From: Curvibacter gracilis ATCC BAA-807
Lineage (GTDB): Bacteria > Pseudomonadota > Gammaproteobacteria > Burkholderiales > Burkholderiaceae_C
Reading direction: 5' to 3'
Assembly (NCBI RefSeq): GCF_000518645.1
Contig: NZ_KI912467.1
Location: 147,960-211,959 of the forward strand
Length of the DNA stretch: 64,000 bases
The position numbers and the translations under genes are program-made. Shown piece by piece: positions 18,367 through 26,825 of this stretch. The notes beneath the pieces were generated by a model that saw only the letters and a list, made by a program, of their open reading frames with translations, ran no database searches and was not told the DNA's origin. Position 1 is the stretch's first letter. Each line of letters begins with the position of its first letter.

Positions 18367-19161
18367 ATGACCACACACCTCATTCCCCTGCCGGCTTTCG
18401 CGGACAACTACATCTGGCTGCTGCACGATGGCCAACGGGCGCTGGTGGTCGACCCGGGCGACGCCCAACCCGTGCTGGACGCCCTGGCCCGCCTGCCGGG
18501 CCTGCACCTGGAAGGCATTTTGCTCACCCACCACCATGCCGACCACACCGGCGGCGTGGCCGCGCTGCAGGCCCAGACCGGCGCCCGTGTGTGGGGCCCG
18601 GCGGGCGAAAAATTGCCCGAACCCGTCACCCGGCTGAACGCGGGCGACTCGGTGGAGGCCGCCGGCTTGCGTTTTCAGGTGATCGGCGTGCCTGGGCACA
18701 CAGCAGGGCACATCGCCTATTACCTCGAACACCCCGCCACCGACCCGACCGCCCCGCTGCTGTTCTGTGGCGACACCTTGTTCTCGGGCGGTTGCGGGCG
18801 GCTGTTTGAAGGCACGCCGGCCCAGATGCTGGCCTCGCTGGACCGCCTGAGCGCCTTGCCGGGCAACACCCGGGTGTGCTGCGCCCACGAATACACCTTG
18901 TCCAACCTGCGCTTTGCGCTGGCGGTCGAGCCCCACAACCAGGCGCTGATCGAGCACCAGGCCCAATGCATTGCACTGCGGGCACGGCATGAACCCACCC
19001 TGCCCTCCACCATCGCGCTGGAGCAGGCCATCAACCCCTTCTTGCGCTCGCGCCTGCCCTCGGTGATCGAGGCCGTGCAAGCCCAGGCCCCCGACACCTC
19101 CGGCGCCAATGACGCTGCCGTGTTCGCGCAACTGCGCGAATGGAAAAACGACTTCAAATGA
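18367..19161 (+). CDS. gloB: Hydroxyacylglutathione hydrolase (glyoxalase II)
   Basis: This 264-residue metallo-β-lactamase-fold enzyme hydrolyses S-D-lactoylglutathione in methylglyoxal detoxification. The binuclear metal motif THHHADHTGG covers H55, H57, D59 and H60. Further ligands are in VPGHTAGH, LFCGDTLFSGGCGR and CAHEYTLSN. The substrate-binding C-terminal helices (NPFLRSRLPSV) are of normal length. The stop codon overlaps the start of the lytic transglycosylase in an ATGA arrangement, implying translational coupling. Confidence 0.96.
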   Translation: MTTHLIPLPAFADNYIWLLHDGQRALVVDPGDAQPVLDALARLPGLHLEGILLTHHHADHTGGVAALQAQTGARVWGPAGEKLPEPVTRLNAGDSVEAAGLRFQVIGVPGHTAGHIAYYLEHPATDPTAPLLFCGDTLFSGGCGRLFEGTPAQMLASLDRLSALPGNTRVCCAHEYTLSNLRFALAVEPHNQALIEHQAQCIALRARHEPTLPSTIALEQAINPFLRSRLPSVIEAVQAQAPDTSGANDAAVFAQLREWKNDFK

Positions 19162-20759
19162 AATTGCTCACCGCGGCCTGCCTGGCCGCTTTGCTGTGGC
19201 TGACCGGTTGTGCCAGTGCACCCAACCCGACCCCGGGCAGCCAGGAGGCCACAGCCTCCAGCACGACCGGCGCCGCCACGCGCCCGTCTGCCCCCCGCTC
19301 GCCCATGACCCTGACGCTGGGAGGGGCCAATCCGCTGCAACCGATTGCAGCGGCCGAGGCCTACTCGCGTCCGGTGGCCCAGTTGGCGGCCCCCTCCGAC
19401 ATCTGGGAGCGCATCCGTTCCGGCTTTGCCATGCCCGACCTCGACACCGATCTGGTGCGCGACCGGGAACAGTGGTACACGGCTCGACCGGACTACCTCA
19501 ACCGCATGACCGAGCGCTCGCGCAAGTACCTGTTCTACATCGTGGAAGAACTGGAGCGCCGCGGCATGCCCACCGAGCTGGCCCTGCTGCCCTTCATTGA
19601 AAGCGCCTTCAACCCGCAGGCAGTCTCGTCGGCCAAGGCGGCCGGCATGTGGCAGTTCATGCCCGCCACCGGCACCACCTTCGACCTGAAGCAGAACGTC
19701 TTCCGCGATGACCGGCGCGACGTGCTGGCCTCCACCCGGGCCGCGCTCGACTACCTGCAAAAGCTCTACAACATGTTTGGCGACTGGCAACTTGCCCTGG
19801 CGGCCTACAACTGGGGTGAAGGCAGCGTGGGCCGGGCCATCGCGCGCAACCAGAAGCAAGGCCTGGGGACCCGCTATGTCGACCTGAGCATGCCCAACGA
19901 AACCCGCTATTACGTGCCCAAGCTGCAGGCCGTGAAGAACATCGTGGCCAACCCGGAGCTGTTCCGGGCCGAGCTGGCCCTGATCCCCAACCACCCCTAT
20001 TTCGAGACGGTGGACATTCCCGGCGACATCGACGTGGCCCTGGCCGCGAAGCTGGCCGAGGTGCCGCTGGACGACTTCAAGGCCCTCAACCCCTCGGTGC
20101 ACCGGCCCGTGATCCTCGCGGCTGGCACGCCCCAGATCCTGCTGCCCTGGGACAACGCCACCATCTTCAAGCGCAACCTTGAAACCTACCACGAGCGCCT
20201 GGCCACCTGGACGGCCTGGACGGCCCCCAGCACCATGTCGGTGGCCTCGGCCGCGCAGCGCGTGGGCATGAGCGAGTACGACCTGCGCAATGTGAACAAC
20301 ATCCCGCCCCGCATGCTGATCAAGGCCGGCTCGGCCTTGATCGTGCCCCGCCTGGGAGCGCTCGACAACGATGTGGGCAGCCGGGTGGCCGATGCCGGCC
20401 AACTGGCACTCGCGCCCGAGATCATCACGCGGCGCACCGTCGTCAAGGCCGGTCGCAAGGACACCGTACTCAGCATTGCCCAGCGCTACAAGCTCACCGT
20501 CAGCCAGGTGGCCGACTGGAACGACACCAAGACCTCGGCTGCCTTCAAGGTGGGCCAGTCGGTGATCGTGTACCTGCCCTACCAGCCACGCCCCACCAGC
20601 CTGGCCAGCCACAGTGGTTCGGGCAGCAACGCCAAGAACCCGCCCCCGCGCGCTGCGGTGTCCAACACCAGCAGTCGGCCTACCCGCCAGGCGGCACGCA
20701 GCGCCGCGGCACCCACCCGCAGCACGCCAGCGGCAGCGCCGTCGCGGCGCAAGCACTGA
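19158..20759 (+). CDS. Membrane-bound lytic murein transglycosylase D-like lipoprotein
   Basis: This 533-residue envelope enzyme cleaves the peptidoglycan glycan strand. A lipoprotein signal (MKLLTAACLAALLWLTGCAS, lipobox LTGC) leads to a transglycosylase SLT domain. Its catalytic Glu is in LPFIESAFNPQAVS (about residue 148), followed by AAGMWQFMPATG and AAYNWGEGSVGRA. LysM-type peptidoglycan-binding sequence (VVKAGRKDTVLSIAQRYKL) lies near residues 430–480, and a basic Ser/Thr/Arg-rich tail ends the protein. The start at 19158, overlapping the gloB stop, was preferred to an ATG six codons upstream because it begins directly at the signal peptide. Confidence 0.9.
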   Translation: MKLLTAACLAALLWLTGCASAPNPTPGSQEATASSTTGAATRPSAPRSPMTLTLGGANPLQPIAAAEAYSRPVAQLAAPSDIWERIRSGFAMPDLDTDLVRDREQWYTARPDYLNRMTERSRKYLFYIVEELERRGMPTELALLPFIESAFNPQAVSSAKAAGMWQFMPATGTTFDLKQNVFRDDRRDVLASTRAALDYLQKLYNMFGDWQLALAAYNWGEGSVGRAIARNQKQGLGTRYVDLSMPNETRYYVPKLQAVKNIVANPELFRAELALIPNHPYFETVDIPGDIDVALAAKLAEVPLDDFKALNPSVHRPVILAAGTPQILLPWDNATIFKRNLETYHERLATWTAWTAPSTMSVASAAQRVGMSEYDLRNVNNIPPRMLIKAGSALIVPRLGALDNDVGSRVADAGQLALAPEIITRRTVVKAGRKDTVLSIAQRYKLTVSQVADWNDTKTSAAFKVGQSVIVYLPYQPRPTSLASHSGSGSNAKNPPPRAAVSNTSSRPTRQAARSAAAPTRSTPAAAPSRRKH

Positions 20760-20814
20760 ACGGCCCCACGCCCAGGGCGTTCAGGGCAGATGTGCAAGCC
20801 GGGCTGCCAGCGCC

Positions 20815-20831
20815 CAGGGTTTGAAACCCTG
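20815..20831. terminator. Short hairpin between convergent genes
   Basis: CAGGGT (20815–20820), loop TTGAA, ACCCTG (20826–20831) forms a 6-bp stem between the convergent transglycosylase and binding-protein genes. No T run follows on either strand, so it is only a candidate terminator. Confidence 0.3.
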
Positions 20832-20842
20832 CGAGACCGCCC

Positions 20843-21892
20843 TCAGGTTTTGAGCAGGTCTCTGGCCCGGCGGGCAAATTCGTTGGTGTAGAGCCGCGCC
20901 AGCTCCATGCGCTCGGGCTGGATCGAGGCATCCACCACGGCCAGGGCGCGCAAGGCCGTGCGAGGCCCGTCGTCCGGCAGCAGGCCATCGGGCGAAATCG
21001 CCTCGCGCATCTTGCCGAAGGCCGCCAGGTACAGCGCCCGGTCCCCCAGCTGATAGCTCTCGGGCACCGCCTGCAACAGATCGGAGGGGCCCGCCGTCTG
21101 CAGCCACTTGAGGGCGCGCACGATGGCATTGGTCATGGCCTGCACGGTGCGCGGGTTCTTCTGGATGAAGGCCGAAGTGGCAAACAGGCAGCCCGCCGGC
21201 ATGGGGCCACCAAACACCTCGGCACTGCCGCGCAGGGTGCGTGTATCGGCCACCACGCGCACCTCGTTCTTTTGCGCCAGCATGGTCATCACCGGGTCCA
21301 CGCTGCTCAGCGCATCGATGCTGCCGGATCGCAGGGCCGTGAGCGCGGTGTTGCCCACACCCACCGCCACGGTGTTGATGTCGGACATGGCCAGGCCCGC
21401 ACGTGCCAGCAACAGGCGGCAGACCGTGTCGGTGGACGAGCCTGGCGCCGACACCCCGATGCGACGCCCACGCAGGCTGGCCAGGCCTTTGTAGCCCGGC
21501 AGCGTGCGGTGCGACACACCCACCACCACCTGAGGGGCACGCCCCTGCAGCACAAAGGCCTTGACGGGCATGCCACGGCTTTGCAGACGCAGGGTGTGCT
21601 CGAAAGCCCCCGAGCAGACGTCGGCCCCGCCATCCACAAAGGCCTGCAAGGCCCGGGCGCCGCCTTGAAAGTCAAGAATCTGCACGTCCAGGCCTTCGGC
21701 CTTGAAATAGCCCAGTTGTTCGGCAATGGTCAGCGGCAGGTAATAGAACGTGGCCTTGCCACCTACCGCAATCGACACGGTGCTGCGCTCCAGCACCGCC
21801 TGGGCCCGGACCACAGGGGCCGCCAGAGAGGTGGCAGCCAGCGTGAGCACACCGCCGAACACGCGGCGATTCAGCACCAGGGGCGGCCTCAT
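20843..21892 (-). CDS. ABC transporter substrate-binding protein (SsuA/ThiY/NMT1-like)
   Basis: This 349-residue exported protein begins with a basic, Tat-like signal (NRRVFGGVLTLAATSLAAPVVRAQ). The core pattern IAVGGKATFYYLPLTIAEQL, FKAEGLDVQILDFQGG and GRRIGVSAPGSSTD is typical of periplasmic proteins for sulphonates, nitrate or thiamine precursors. No ATPase or permease gene is adjacent, so it is an orphan or serves a transporter elsewhere. The ligand cannot be inferred. It is convergent with the lytic transglycosylase. Confidence 0.85.
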   Translation of the reverse strand: MRPPLVLNRRVFGGVLTLAATSLAAPVVRAQAVLERSTVSIAVGGKATFYYLPLTIAEQLGYFKAEGLDVQILDFQGGARALQAFVDGGADVCSGAFEHTLRLQSRGMPVKAFVLQGRAPQVVVGVSHRTLPGYKGLASLRGRRIGVSAPGSSTDTVCRLLLARAGLAMSDINTVAVGVGNTALTALRSGSIDALSSVDPVMTMLAQKNEVRVVADTRTLRGSAEVFGGPMPAGCLFATSAFIQKNPRTVQAMTNAIVRALKWLQTAGPSDLLQAVPESYQLGDRALYLAAFGKMREAISPDGLLPDDGPRTALRALAVVDASIQPERMELARLYTNEFARRARDLLKT

Positions 21893-22053
21893 CCGGAAAA
21901 CTCCTCAAGGGGCTGGAGACGATTGAACATGCGACGAGATGAAAAAAATACCCGCATCGGAATCACGCCGTGCGGGTCGGGGGAACAGTGTGCCATCTGC
22001 CTGTGTCAGGACCATTGCAAGGCGGCGCACCGAGTGCCGCCACGCCACCACCT

Positions 22054-22476
22054 TCAGTGGTAACCGATGAACAGGATCGCCAGGTTCAACAGCATCCCCA
22101 CCGCCCAGGCGGCACTGCGGGCGCTCGAGAGCCCCCCGACGTACATGGTGATGTAGAGGACGCGGGTCAGCACATACAGAAAGGCCAGGATGTCGAGCAA
22201 GGTCTGTGCCGCGCCAAGCTGGTGCGCGATGATGACCGCGGCCATGAAAAACGGCAGGCCTTCAAAGCTGTTGGCCTGGGCCGCATTGGCGCGCGCCCGC
22301 CAATCGGTCTGTCGGGCCATCCATTGGCGGGGGTGGTCGTTGTCATAGCCACCCTGGTTGCGGGGCTTGCCCTGAGTGCCCGACTTGGCGACGAAGGCGC
22401 ACACATAGGGCAGCAAGGCCGCCGCCAGCAGGCACCAGTAGGCGACCGTGAAACGGACAAAATGAAGAGTGTTCAT
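22054..22476 (-). CDS. MAPEG family membrane protein
   Basis: This 140-residue protein has four predicted membrane helices (about residues 5–28, 65–85, 88–108 and 117–137). It carries the MAPEG-like pattern RARANAAQANSFEGLPFF in the first cytoplasmic loop. Family members include microsomal glutathione transferases and eicosanoid enzymes; bacterial ones are mostly uncharacterised. It stands alone between the binding protein and recR. Confidence 0.85.
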   Translation of the reverse strand: MNTLHFVRFTVAYWCLLAAALLPYVCAFVAKSGTQGKPRNQGGYDNDHPRQWMARQTDWRARANAAQANSFEGLPFFMAAVIIAHQLGAAQTLLDILAFLYVLTRVLYITMYVGGLSSARSAAWAVGMLLNLAILFIGYH

Positions 22477-22653
22477 GACAGAAATCTGATCTTGCGCGGC
22501 AGCCCCGTGGCCTCACGAGCCCCTCATCACGGCAGCCCGGCCCGGACGTGGCCCGGGCGCGCCGTGGCGGGTATGAAACAAGCCCGCCATTACATCACGG
22601 GCCAGTGCGCCAAGCCGCCAGAAAAGACACACTGGCGACCCCTGAGCCGAGCG

Positions 22654-23247
22654 TCAACGGCGATCCGCCAGCGCATGGGCGATGGTGCCCAGGTCCACGT
22701 ACTCCAACTCGCTGCCCACTGGCACGCCACGGGCCAGGCGGGTCACCCGCAGCCCGCGCGAACGCAAGCCCTCGCCGACCACATGGGCCGTGGCCTCGCC
22801 TTCGGCCGTGAAATTGGTGGCCAGGATCACCTCCTGCACCAAGCCATCGCAGGCACGCTGGAACAGCAGATCGATGCCGATCTCATGGGGCCCGATGCCA
22901 TCCAGCGGGCTGATGCGCCCCAGCAGCACGAAATAAAGGCCTTTGTAGGCGCCGGTGCGCTCCAGCGCGGCCTGATCGGCCGGCGACTCGACCACGCACA
23001 GTCGCGTGGCATCGCGCGCCGGGTCCAGGCAGGTGGCACACACCGGCTGTTGCGTGAACGTGTGGCAACGCTCGCAGTGGCGCATGCTGGCGCTGGCATC
23101 CAGCAGCGCATGGGCCAGCAACTGGGCGCCTTCGCGGTCGTTCTGCAGCAGGTGGTAGGCCATGCGCGAGGCCGACTTGACGCCCACCCCGGGCAGGCGC
23201 CGCAGCGCCAGCACCAGGGCGTCCAGCGAGTGGGTGTCCGAGCTCAT
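22654..23247 (-). CDS. recR: Recombination mediator protein RecR
   Basis: This 197-residue protein of normal family length acts with RecF and RecO to load RecA on gapped DNA. It has the N-terminal helix-hairpin-helix ([19 protein letters not shown]) and the zinc finger [23 protein letters not shown] domain ([20 protein letters not shown]) and the C-terminal Walker-B-like [15 protein letters not shown] follow. It is downstream of ybaB in the conserved dnaX–ybaB–recR order. Confidence 0.97.
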   Translation of the reverse strand: MSSDTHSLDALVLALRRLPGVGVKSASRMAYHLLQNDREGAQLLAHALLDASASMRHCERCHTFTQQPVCATCLDPARDATRLCVVESPADQAALERTGAYKGLYFVLLGRISPLDGIGPHEIGIDLLFQRACDGLVQEVILATNFTAEGEATAHVVGEGLRSRGLRVTRLARGVPVGSELEYVDLGTIAHALADRR

Positions 23248-23293
23248 GGCCGATGCGCCGCACAGCGGCCCAGCGAAGACAAGGCGACGGGTC

Positions 23294-23626
23294 TCAGAAC
23301 GGGAACTTCATGCCACCCGGCAGACCAGGCATGCCGGCCGTGAGCTTGGACATCTTCTGCTCCGAGGTCTCCTCGGCCTTGCGCACGGCGGCATTGAAAG
23401 CAGCCGCCACCAGGTCTTCGAGCATGTCCTTGTCGTCGGCCAGCAGGCTGGGGTCGATGGTCACGCGCTTGACGTCGTGCTTGCAGGTCATCAGCACCTT
23501 CACGAGGCCGGCGCCGGACTCACCCTCGACCTCGATGTGGGCCAGTTCTTCCTGGGCCTTCTTGAGGTTGTCCTGCATGGCCTGGGCCTGCTTCATGAGG
23601 CCAGCGAGTTGTCCCTTGTTGAACAT
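23294..23626 (-). CDS. ybaB: YbaB/EbfC family nucleoid-associated protein
   Basis: This 110-residue protein starts [17 protein letters not shown] and contains the helix [21 protein letters not shown], the tweezer-like core of YbaB/EbfC. Family members bind DNA as dimers and coat the nucleoid. Its place between dnaX and recR, with gaps of 76 and 46 bp, is conserved across bacteria and supports the identification. Confidence 0.96.
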   Translation of the reverse strand: MFNKGQLAGLMKQAQAMQDNLKKAQEELAHIEVEGESGAGLVKVLMTCKHDVKRVTIDPSLLADDKDMLEDLVAAAFNAAVRKAEETSEQKMSKLTAGMPGLPGGMKFPF

Positions 23627-23702
23627 GATCGGAAGTCTTTCTAGGAGAAGTGATTGAAGAAACGAACAGAAAAATTCAAGGCATCAGCACCCGTCGGCCC
23701 AG

Positions 23703-25889
23703 TCAGGCCGACTTGATGCTGCCGGGCACGATTTTCGCGCCAAAGTCGCGCATGACCGACTGCACAAAAGGATCACCCAGGATGATCTCCTCGGCCAGCT
23801 TCTGCCGCGCCGCCGCGGCCGCCGCATTGCGCCGCGCCGGGCTGTCGATCACCACCCCCAGCTCGACCGTGATCTGGCTGGCCAGACCGGCCTGCTGCAG
23901 GGCCTGACGCAGCCGCTCGCGGCTGTTGGGCTGGTTGAGCGACTCGCGCTCGACGCGCAGCATCCAGTGTTGACCATCGCGCGCCACCAACTGGGACTGC
24001 AGCGCCAGCTCGCGCACCAGGGCGGTGATGGCCTCGGCCGCCGCCAACTGCTGCACCGTGGCGTGCCAGAACTCACCGTCTTCGGTGGGGGTGAAGGTGG
24101 GGGCCACGCGAGAGGCCGCATGCACGTCGTAACGCGGCTGCGTGCGCTCGCCAGGCTCAGGCTGCACGCGCACCGGCACGGCCACCAGATCGGGTGCCGG
24201 CCCACCCGCCACGCCACCGGAGGGGGTGTCGCCGGGCTCGCGCACCGGCAGCGAAGCGCCGCGGGTCGGGGACGGGGTGACGGCCACCGAGCCATCGTCG
24301 GGCCACTCGTCGGCCCAGGGTGGCGGCCCGCCGGCATCGCCGTCGTCGGCTGATTCGCTCCAACGGCCCTCCTGGGCCGGGGGCTCAGGGTTCGACACCG
24401 GTGCGGCGACCTGAACGGGTGGCGCCACCGCTTCAATAGGGGTGACCTGGGCGGAAGGCGCGGCAGCAACCGGCGTCACGCTCGCCGGGGCCGGGTTGGG
24501 CAAGGACGGGGCCTCAGGCACGGCCGTGCGAACCACGGGCTCGGACGATGAAGCCGGGGGACTGGCGCGCACCGGGGCGGGCGGTGGTGCCGAAACAGTC
24601 GCCGTGAAGGGTGCGGAAACGGGGGCGGAAACGGGGGCAGAAACAGGGGCGGAAACCGGTGACGAAGCAGGCTTGGAAGCCGCCGCGGCGGGCGCCTGAG
24701 CCACTGCCGCGGCGGGTTCAGGGGCGGCCGATGCCGGTTTCAGAGTTTTTTTTTCAGCCGATCCGGTTTCGCTGCGCGGGTGGCCCGATTTGAAGGCCAA
24801 CAAACGCAGCAGCACCATGGTCAGGGCCGCGTATTCATCCGGGGCCAGGCCCAGCTCGGCGCGGCCGTGCAGGCACATGCTGTAGAGCAACTGGGTTTCA
24901 TCGGCCGGCAGCAGCTCGGCCAGGCGCGCGATCTCACCCGCCTCGGGGTCGGTCGGGTCCAGGGCGGCGGCCATCTGCGGCACAGCCTGGAACACGGCCA
25001 TGCGTTGCAGCACAGCACTCATCTCTTCGAGCGTGGAAGCCGCCGACAGGCCATTGAGGCGCAGGGCGTCGGTGGTCTCGACCACGCTGCGCCCATCACC
25101 CGCCGCCAGGGCCGCAATCACGCGGAACACATGGCTGCGGTCCACACTGCCCAGCATCTGGCGCACGCCGGCTTCGAGCAATTCACCACTGCCGAAGGCG
25201 ATGGCCTGGTCCGTCAAGGACAGCGCGTCGCGCATCGACCCCCGGGCGGCACGGGCCAGCAGGCGCAAGGCCCCTTCTTCAGCGGGCACCGACTCCAGGG
25301 CCAGCACCCGGGTCAGGTGCTCCAGCACCGTCTCGGGCGCCATCGGCCGCAGGTTGAACTGCAGGCAACGCGACAGCACGGTGACGGGCACCTTCTGCGG
25401 ATCGGTGGTGGCCAGCACGAACTTCAGGTACTCGGGCGGCTCCTCGAGGGTCTTCAACATCGCGTTGAACGCGGTGTTGGTCAGCATGTGCACCTCGTCG
25501 ATCATGAAGACCTTGAAGCGCCCCTGCACCGGCTTGTAGACCGCCTGCTCCAACAGCGACTGGACCTCGTCCACGCCCCGGTTGGAGGCGGCATCCAGCT
25601 CGGTGTAATCGACAAAACGACCGCTGTCGATGTCGGTACAGGCCTGGCACACCCCGCAAGGCGTGTTGGTGATGCCACCCTGCCCATCGGGGCCCACGCA
25701 ATTGAGCGACTTGGCCAAAATGCGCGACACCGTGGTCTTGCCGACGCCGCGGGTGCCTGTGAACAGGTAGGCGTGGTGCAGGCGCTGGGTCTGCAAGGCA
25801 TTGCCCAGGGCTTGCACCACGTGCTCTTGCCCCACCATTTCCGTGAAATTGCGGGGGCGGTACTTTCGGGCGAGCACAAGATAGGACAT
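23703..25889 (-). CDS. dnaX: DNA polymerase III subunits tau/gamma
   Basis: This 728-residue clamp-loader ATPase has Walker A GTRGVGKT at residues 45–52, a zinc module CGVCQACTDIDSG, Walker B IDEVHML and sensor 1 around FVLATTDPQKVPVT. Domain III reaches about residue 370. A long Pro/Ala/Val-rich linker with repeated PVSA units (around 24600–24660) follows, then the tau-specific C-terminal domain. A run of nine A residues on the coding strand at 24754–24746 (codons 379–382) lies exactly between domain III and the linker. Slippage there would give a gamma-length product. The start MSYLVLARKYRP at 25889 was chosen over an upstream extension of 41 residues. Confidence 0.96.
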   Translation of the reverse strand: MSYLVLARKYRPRNFTEMVGQEHVVQALGNALQTQRLHHAYLFTGTRGVGKTTVSRILAKSLNCVGPDGQGGITNTPCGVCQACTDIDSGRFVDYTELDAASNRGVDEVQSLLEQAVYKPVQGRFKVFMIDEVHMLTNTAFNAMLKTLEEPPEYLKFVLATTDPQKVPVTVLSRCLQFNLRPMAPETVLEHLTRVLALESVPAEEGALRLLARAARGSMRDALSLTDQAIAFGSGELLEAGVRQMLGSVDRSHVFRVIAALAAGDGRSVVETTDALRLNGLSAASTLEEMSAVLQRMAVFQAVPQMAAALDPTDPEAGEIARLAELLPADETQLLYSMCLHGRAELGLAPDEYAALTMVLLRLLAFKSGHPRSETGSAEKKTLKPASAAPEPAAAVAQAPAAAASKPASSPVSAPVSAPVSAPVSAPFTATVSAPPPAPVRASPPASSSEPVVRTAVPEAPSLPNPAPASVTPVAAAPSAQVTPIEAVAPPVQVAAPVSNPEPPAQEGRWSESADDGDAGGPPPWADEWPDDGSVAVTPSPTRGASLPVREPGDTPSGGVAGGPAPDLVAVPVRVQPEPGERTQPRYDVHAASRVAPTFTPTEDGEFWHATVQQLAAAEAITALVRELALQSQLVARDGQHWMLRVERESLNQPNSRERLRQALQQAGLASQITVELGVVIDSPARRNAAAAAARQKLAEEIILGDPFVQSVMRDFGAKIVPGSIKSA
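24746..24754 (-). promoter_or_regulatory. Nine-A slippery run in dnaX (candidate gamma frameshift site)
   Basis: On the dnaX strand the codons GAA AAA AAA ACT contain nine consecutive A. After a −1 shift the frame ends at TGA (24720–24718) about ten codons later. After a +1 shift it ends at TGA (24742–24740) after one codon. Either slip yields a protein of roughly 382–391 residues, comparable with gamma subunits. Nine-A runs cause transcriptional slippage in Thermus dnaX; use here is inferred. Confidence 0.65.
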
Positions 25890-25996
25890 GGGGGGTGATT
25901 CTATGTGCCCCGGCCAGCCGCTCGGCACCAGCCTCTTCACATTGGCTTCAGGCCCCGGTCTCAAAATAACCCTTTTTGAAGCGAGGGAGTTCCTCC

Positions 25997-26560
25997 ATGC
26001 GTTCCTTGACACCCCGAAACCGGTACGGCCTGCCCAGCATGGCCTTGCACTGGTTCATGGCTTTGCTGCTGGTCGCCTTGGTGATCTGCGTCGAATTGCA
26101 CGAACTGTTCCCCAAGGGCGACCCGATACGCGCCGGGCTGGTGGCCTGGCATTTCCGCCTCGGTCTGGCCGTGTTCGTGCTGGTGTGGCTGCGCCTGGTG
26201 CTGCGCTGGGTCGACCGCACACCGGCCATCACCCCGCCCCCGCCGCGCTGGCAGACCGGCCTGAGCCACGCCGTGCAAGGCCTGCTCTACCTGCTGATGA
26301 TCGCCATGCCCCTGCTGGGCTGGGCCGTGCTCAGTGCCAAAGGCCGCACCATCCCCTTCTTCTGGGGCATTGAACTGCCCCCCCTGGTGGGCCCCGACAA
26401 AGCCCTGGCCCACCAGCTGATGGAGCTGCACGAAACCGGCGCCACCCTCGGCTACGTGCTCGTCGGCCTGCACACCGCCGCTGCGCTGGTGCACCACTAC
26501 CTGGTGCGCGACAACACCTTGATGCGCATGCTGCCCTGGCAACGCACAGCCCGACATTGA
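25997..26560 (+). CDS. Cytochrome b561-type membrane protein
   Basis: This 187-residue protein has four predicted membrane helices. Paired histidines suitable for haem ligation occur in MALHWFMALLL, AWHFRLGLAVFVL, LHETGATLGYV and GLHTAAALVHHY. The pattern fits the bacterial b561 (CybB/YodB) family that shuttles electrons from quinol. The ATG at 25997 follows GAGGGAG (25983–25989). It is divergent from dnaX, and the 4.5S RNA gene lies immediately downstream. Confidence 0.88.
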   Translation: MRSLTPRNRYGLPSMALHWFMALLLVALVICVELHELFPKGDPIRAGLVAWHFRLGLAVFVLVWLRLVLRWVDRTPAITPPPPRWQTGLSHAVQGLLYLLMIAMPLLGWAVLSAKGRTIPFFWGIELPPLVGPDKALAHQLMELHETGATLGYVLVGLHTAAALVHHYLVRDNTLMRMLPWQRTARH

Positions 26561-26605
26561 CGCAGCTTTGAGCCGCAGCAGCCCGGAACGCCCCTCGCCA
26601 TCGCA

Positions 26606-26611
26606 TATACT
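26606..26611 (+). promoter_or_regulatory. Probable −10 box of the native ffs promoter
   Basis: TATACT at 26606–26611 ends seven bases before the predicted 5' end of the 4.5S RNA and two bases before the 120-bp repeat begins. No strong −35 hexamer is visible 17 bp upstream. The same box is absent ahead of the right-hand ffs copy, so this copy appears to keep the chromosomal promoter. Confidence 0.55.
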
Positions 26612-26613
26612 TC

Positions 26614-26733
26614 TCGCTGACGGGCCTCCCCGCATGGTGAAGCGGCCAACCGGGTCAGGTGGGGAACCAAGCAGCCCTAACTGTGGAGCCAGTGCCGGGG
26701 GTAAGGCTCGTCAACTTCTTCTTTCAAATCGTT
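26614..26733 (+). repeat. Left 120-bp direct repeat (attL-like) of the integrated element
   Basis: This segment is identical, base for base, to 41378–41497. It starts TCGCTGACGGG and ends TTTCAAATCGTT; the flanking bases differ on both sides. It contains a whole 4.5S RNA gene. The integrase gene begins about 90 bp to its right, as expected for an attachment site. Confidence 0.95.
26619..26712 (+). ncRNA. ffs: 4.5S RNA (bacterial small signal recognition particle RNA), left copy
   Basis: The conserved SRP domain IV is explicit: GGGTCAGG, apical stem TGG/CCA closing a GGAA tetraloop, then AAGCAGCCC. In E. coli the apical stem is UCC/GGA, so the base changes are compensatory. The outer stem GACGGGCCT (26619–26627) pairs with AGGCTCGTC (26704–26712) with one G·U. 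The RNA binds Ffh for co-translational targeting of membrane proteins. Proximity to dnaX–ybaB–recR matches the SRP RNA neighbourhood of Bacillus subtilis (scr–dnaX–yaaK–recR). This copy has a −10 box in front and is taken as the native, expressed gene. Confidence 0.93.
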
Positions 26734-26825
26734 TGCAATCAACAGCTTGCAGCATGTTGATCCTCAAAGTGGGCGATTTGTAGCACCTGGATGTAGCACC
26801 TAACCCAAACCTTCGGGGGTTGTGC

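Noticed and set aside
26568-26783. Plus-strand frame containing GEPSSPNCGASAGGKARQL, also found within 41251–41727
   Set aside because: It is a translation of the 4.5S RNA repeat, not a protein; the match between the two places comes from the duplicated RNA gene.
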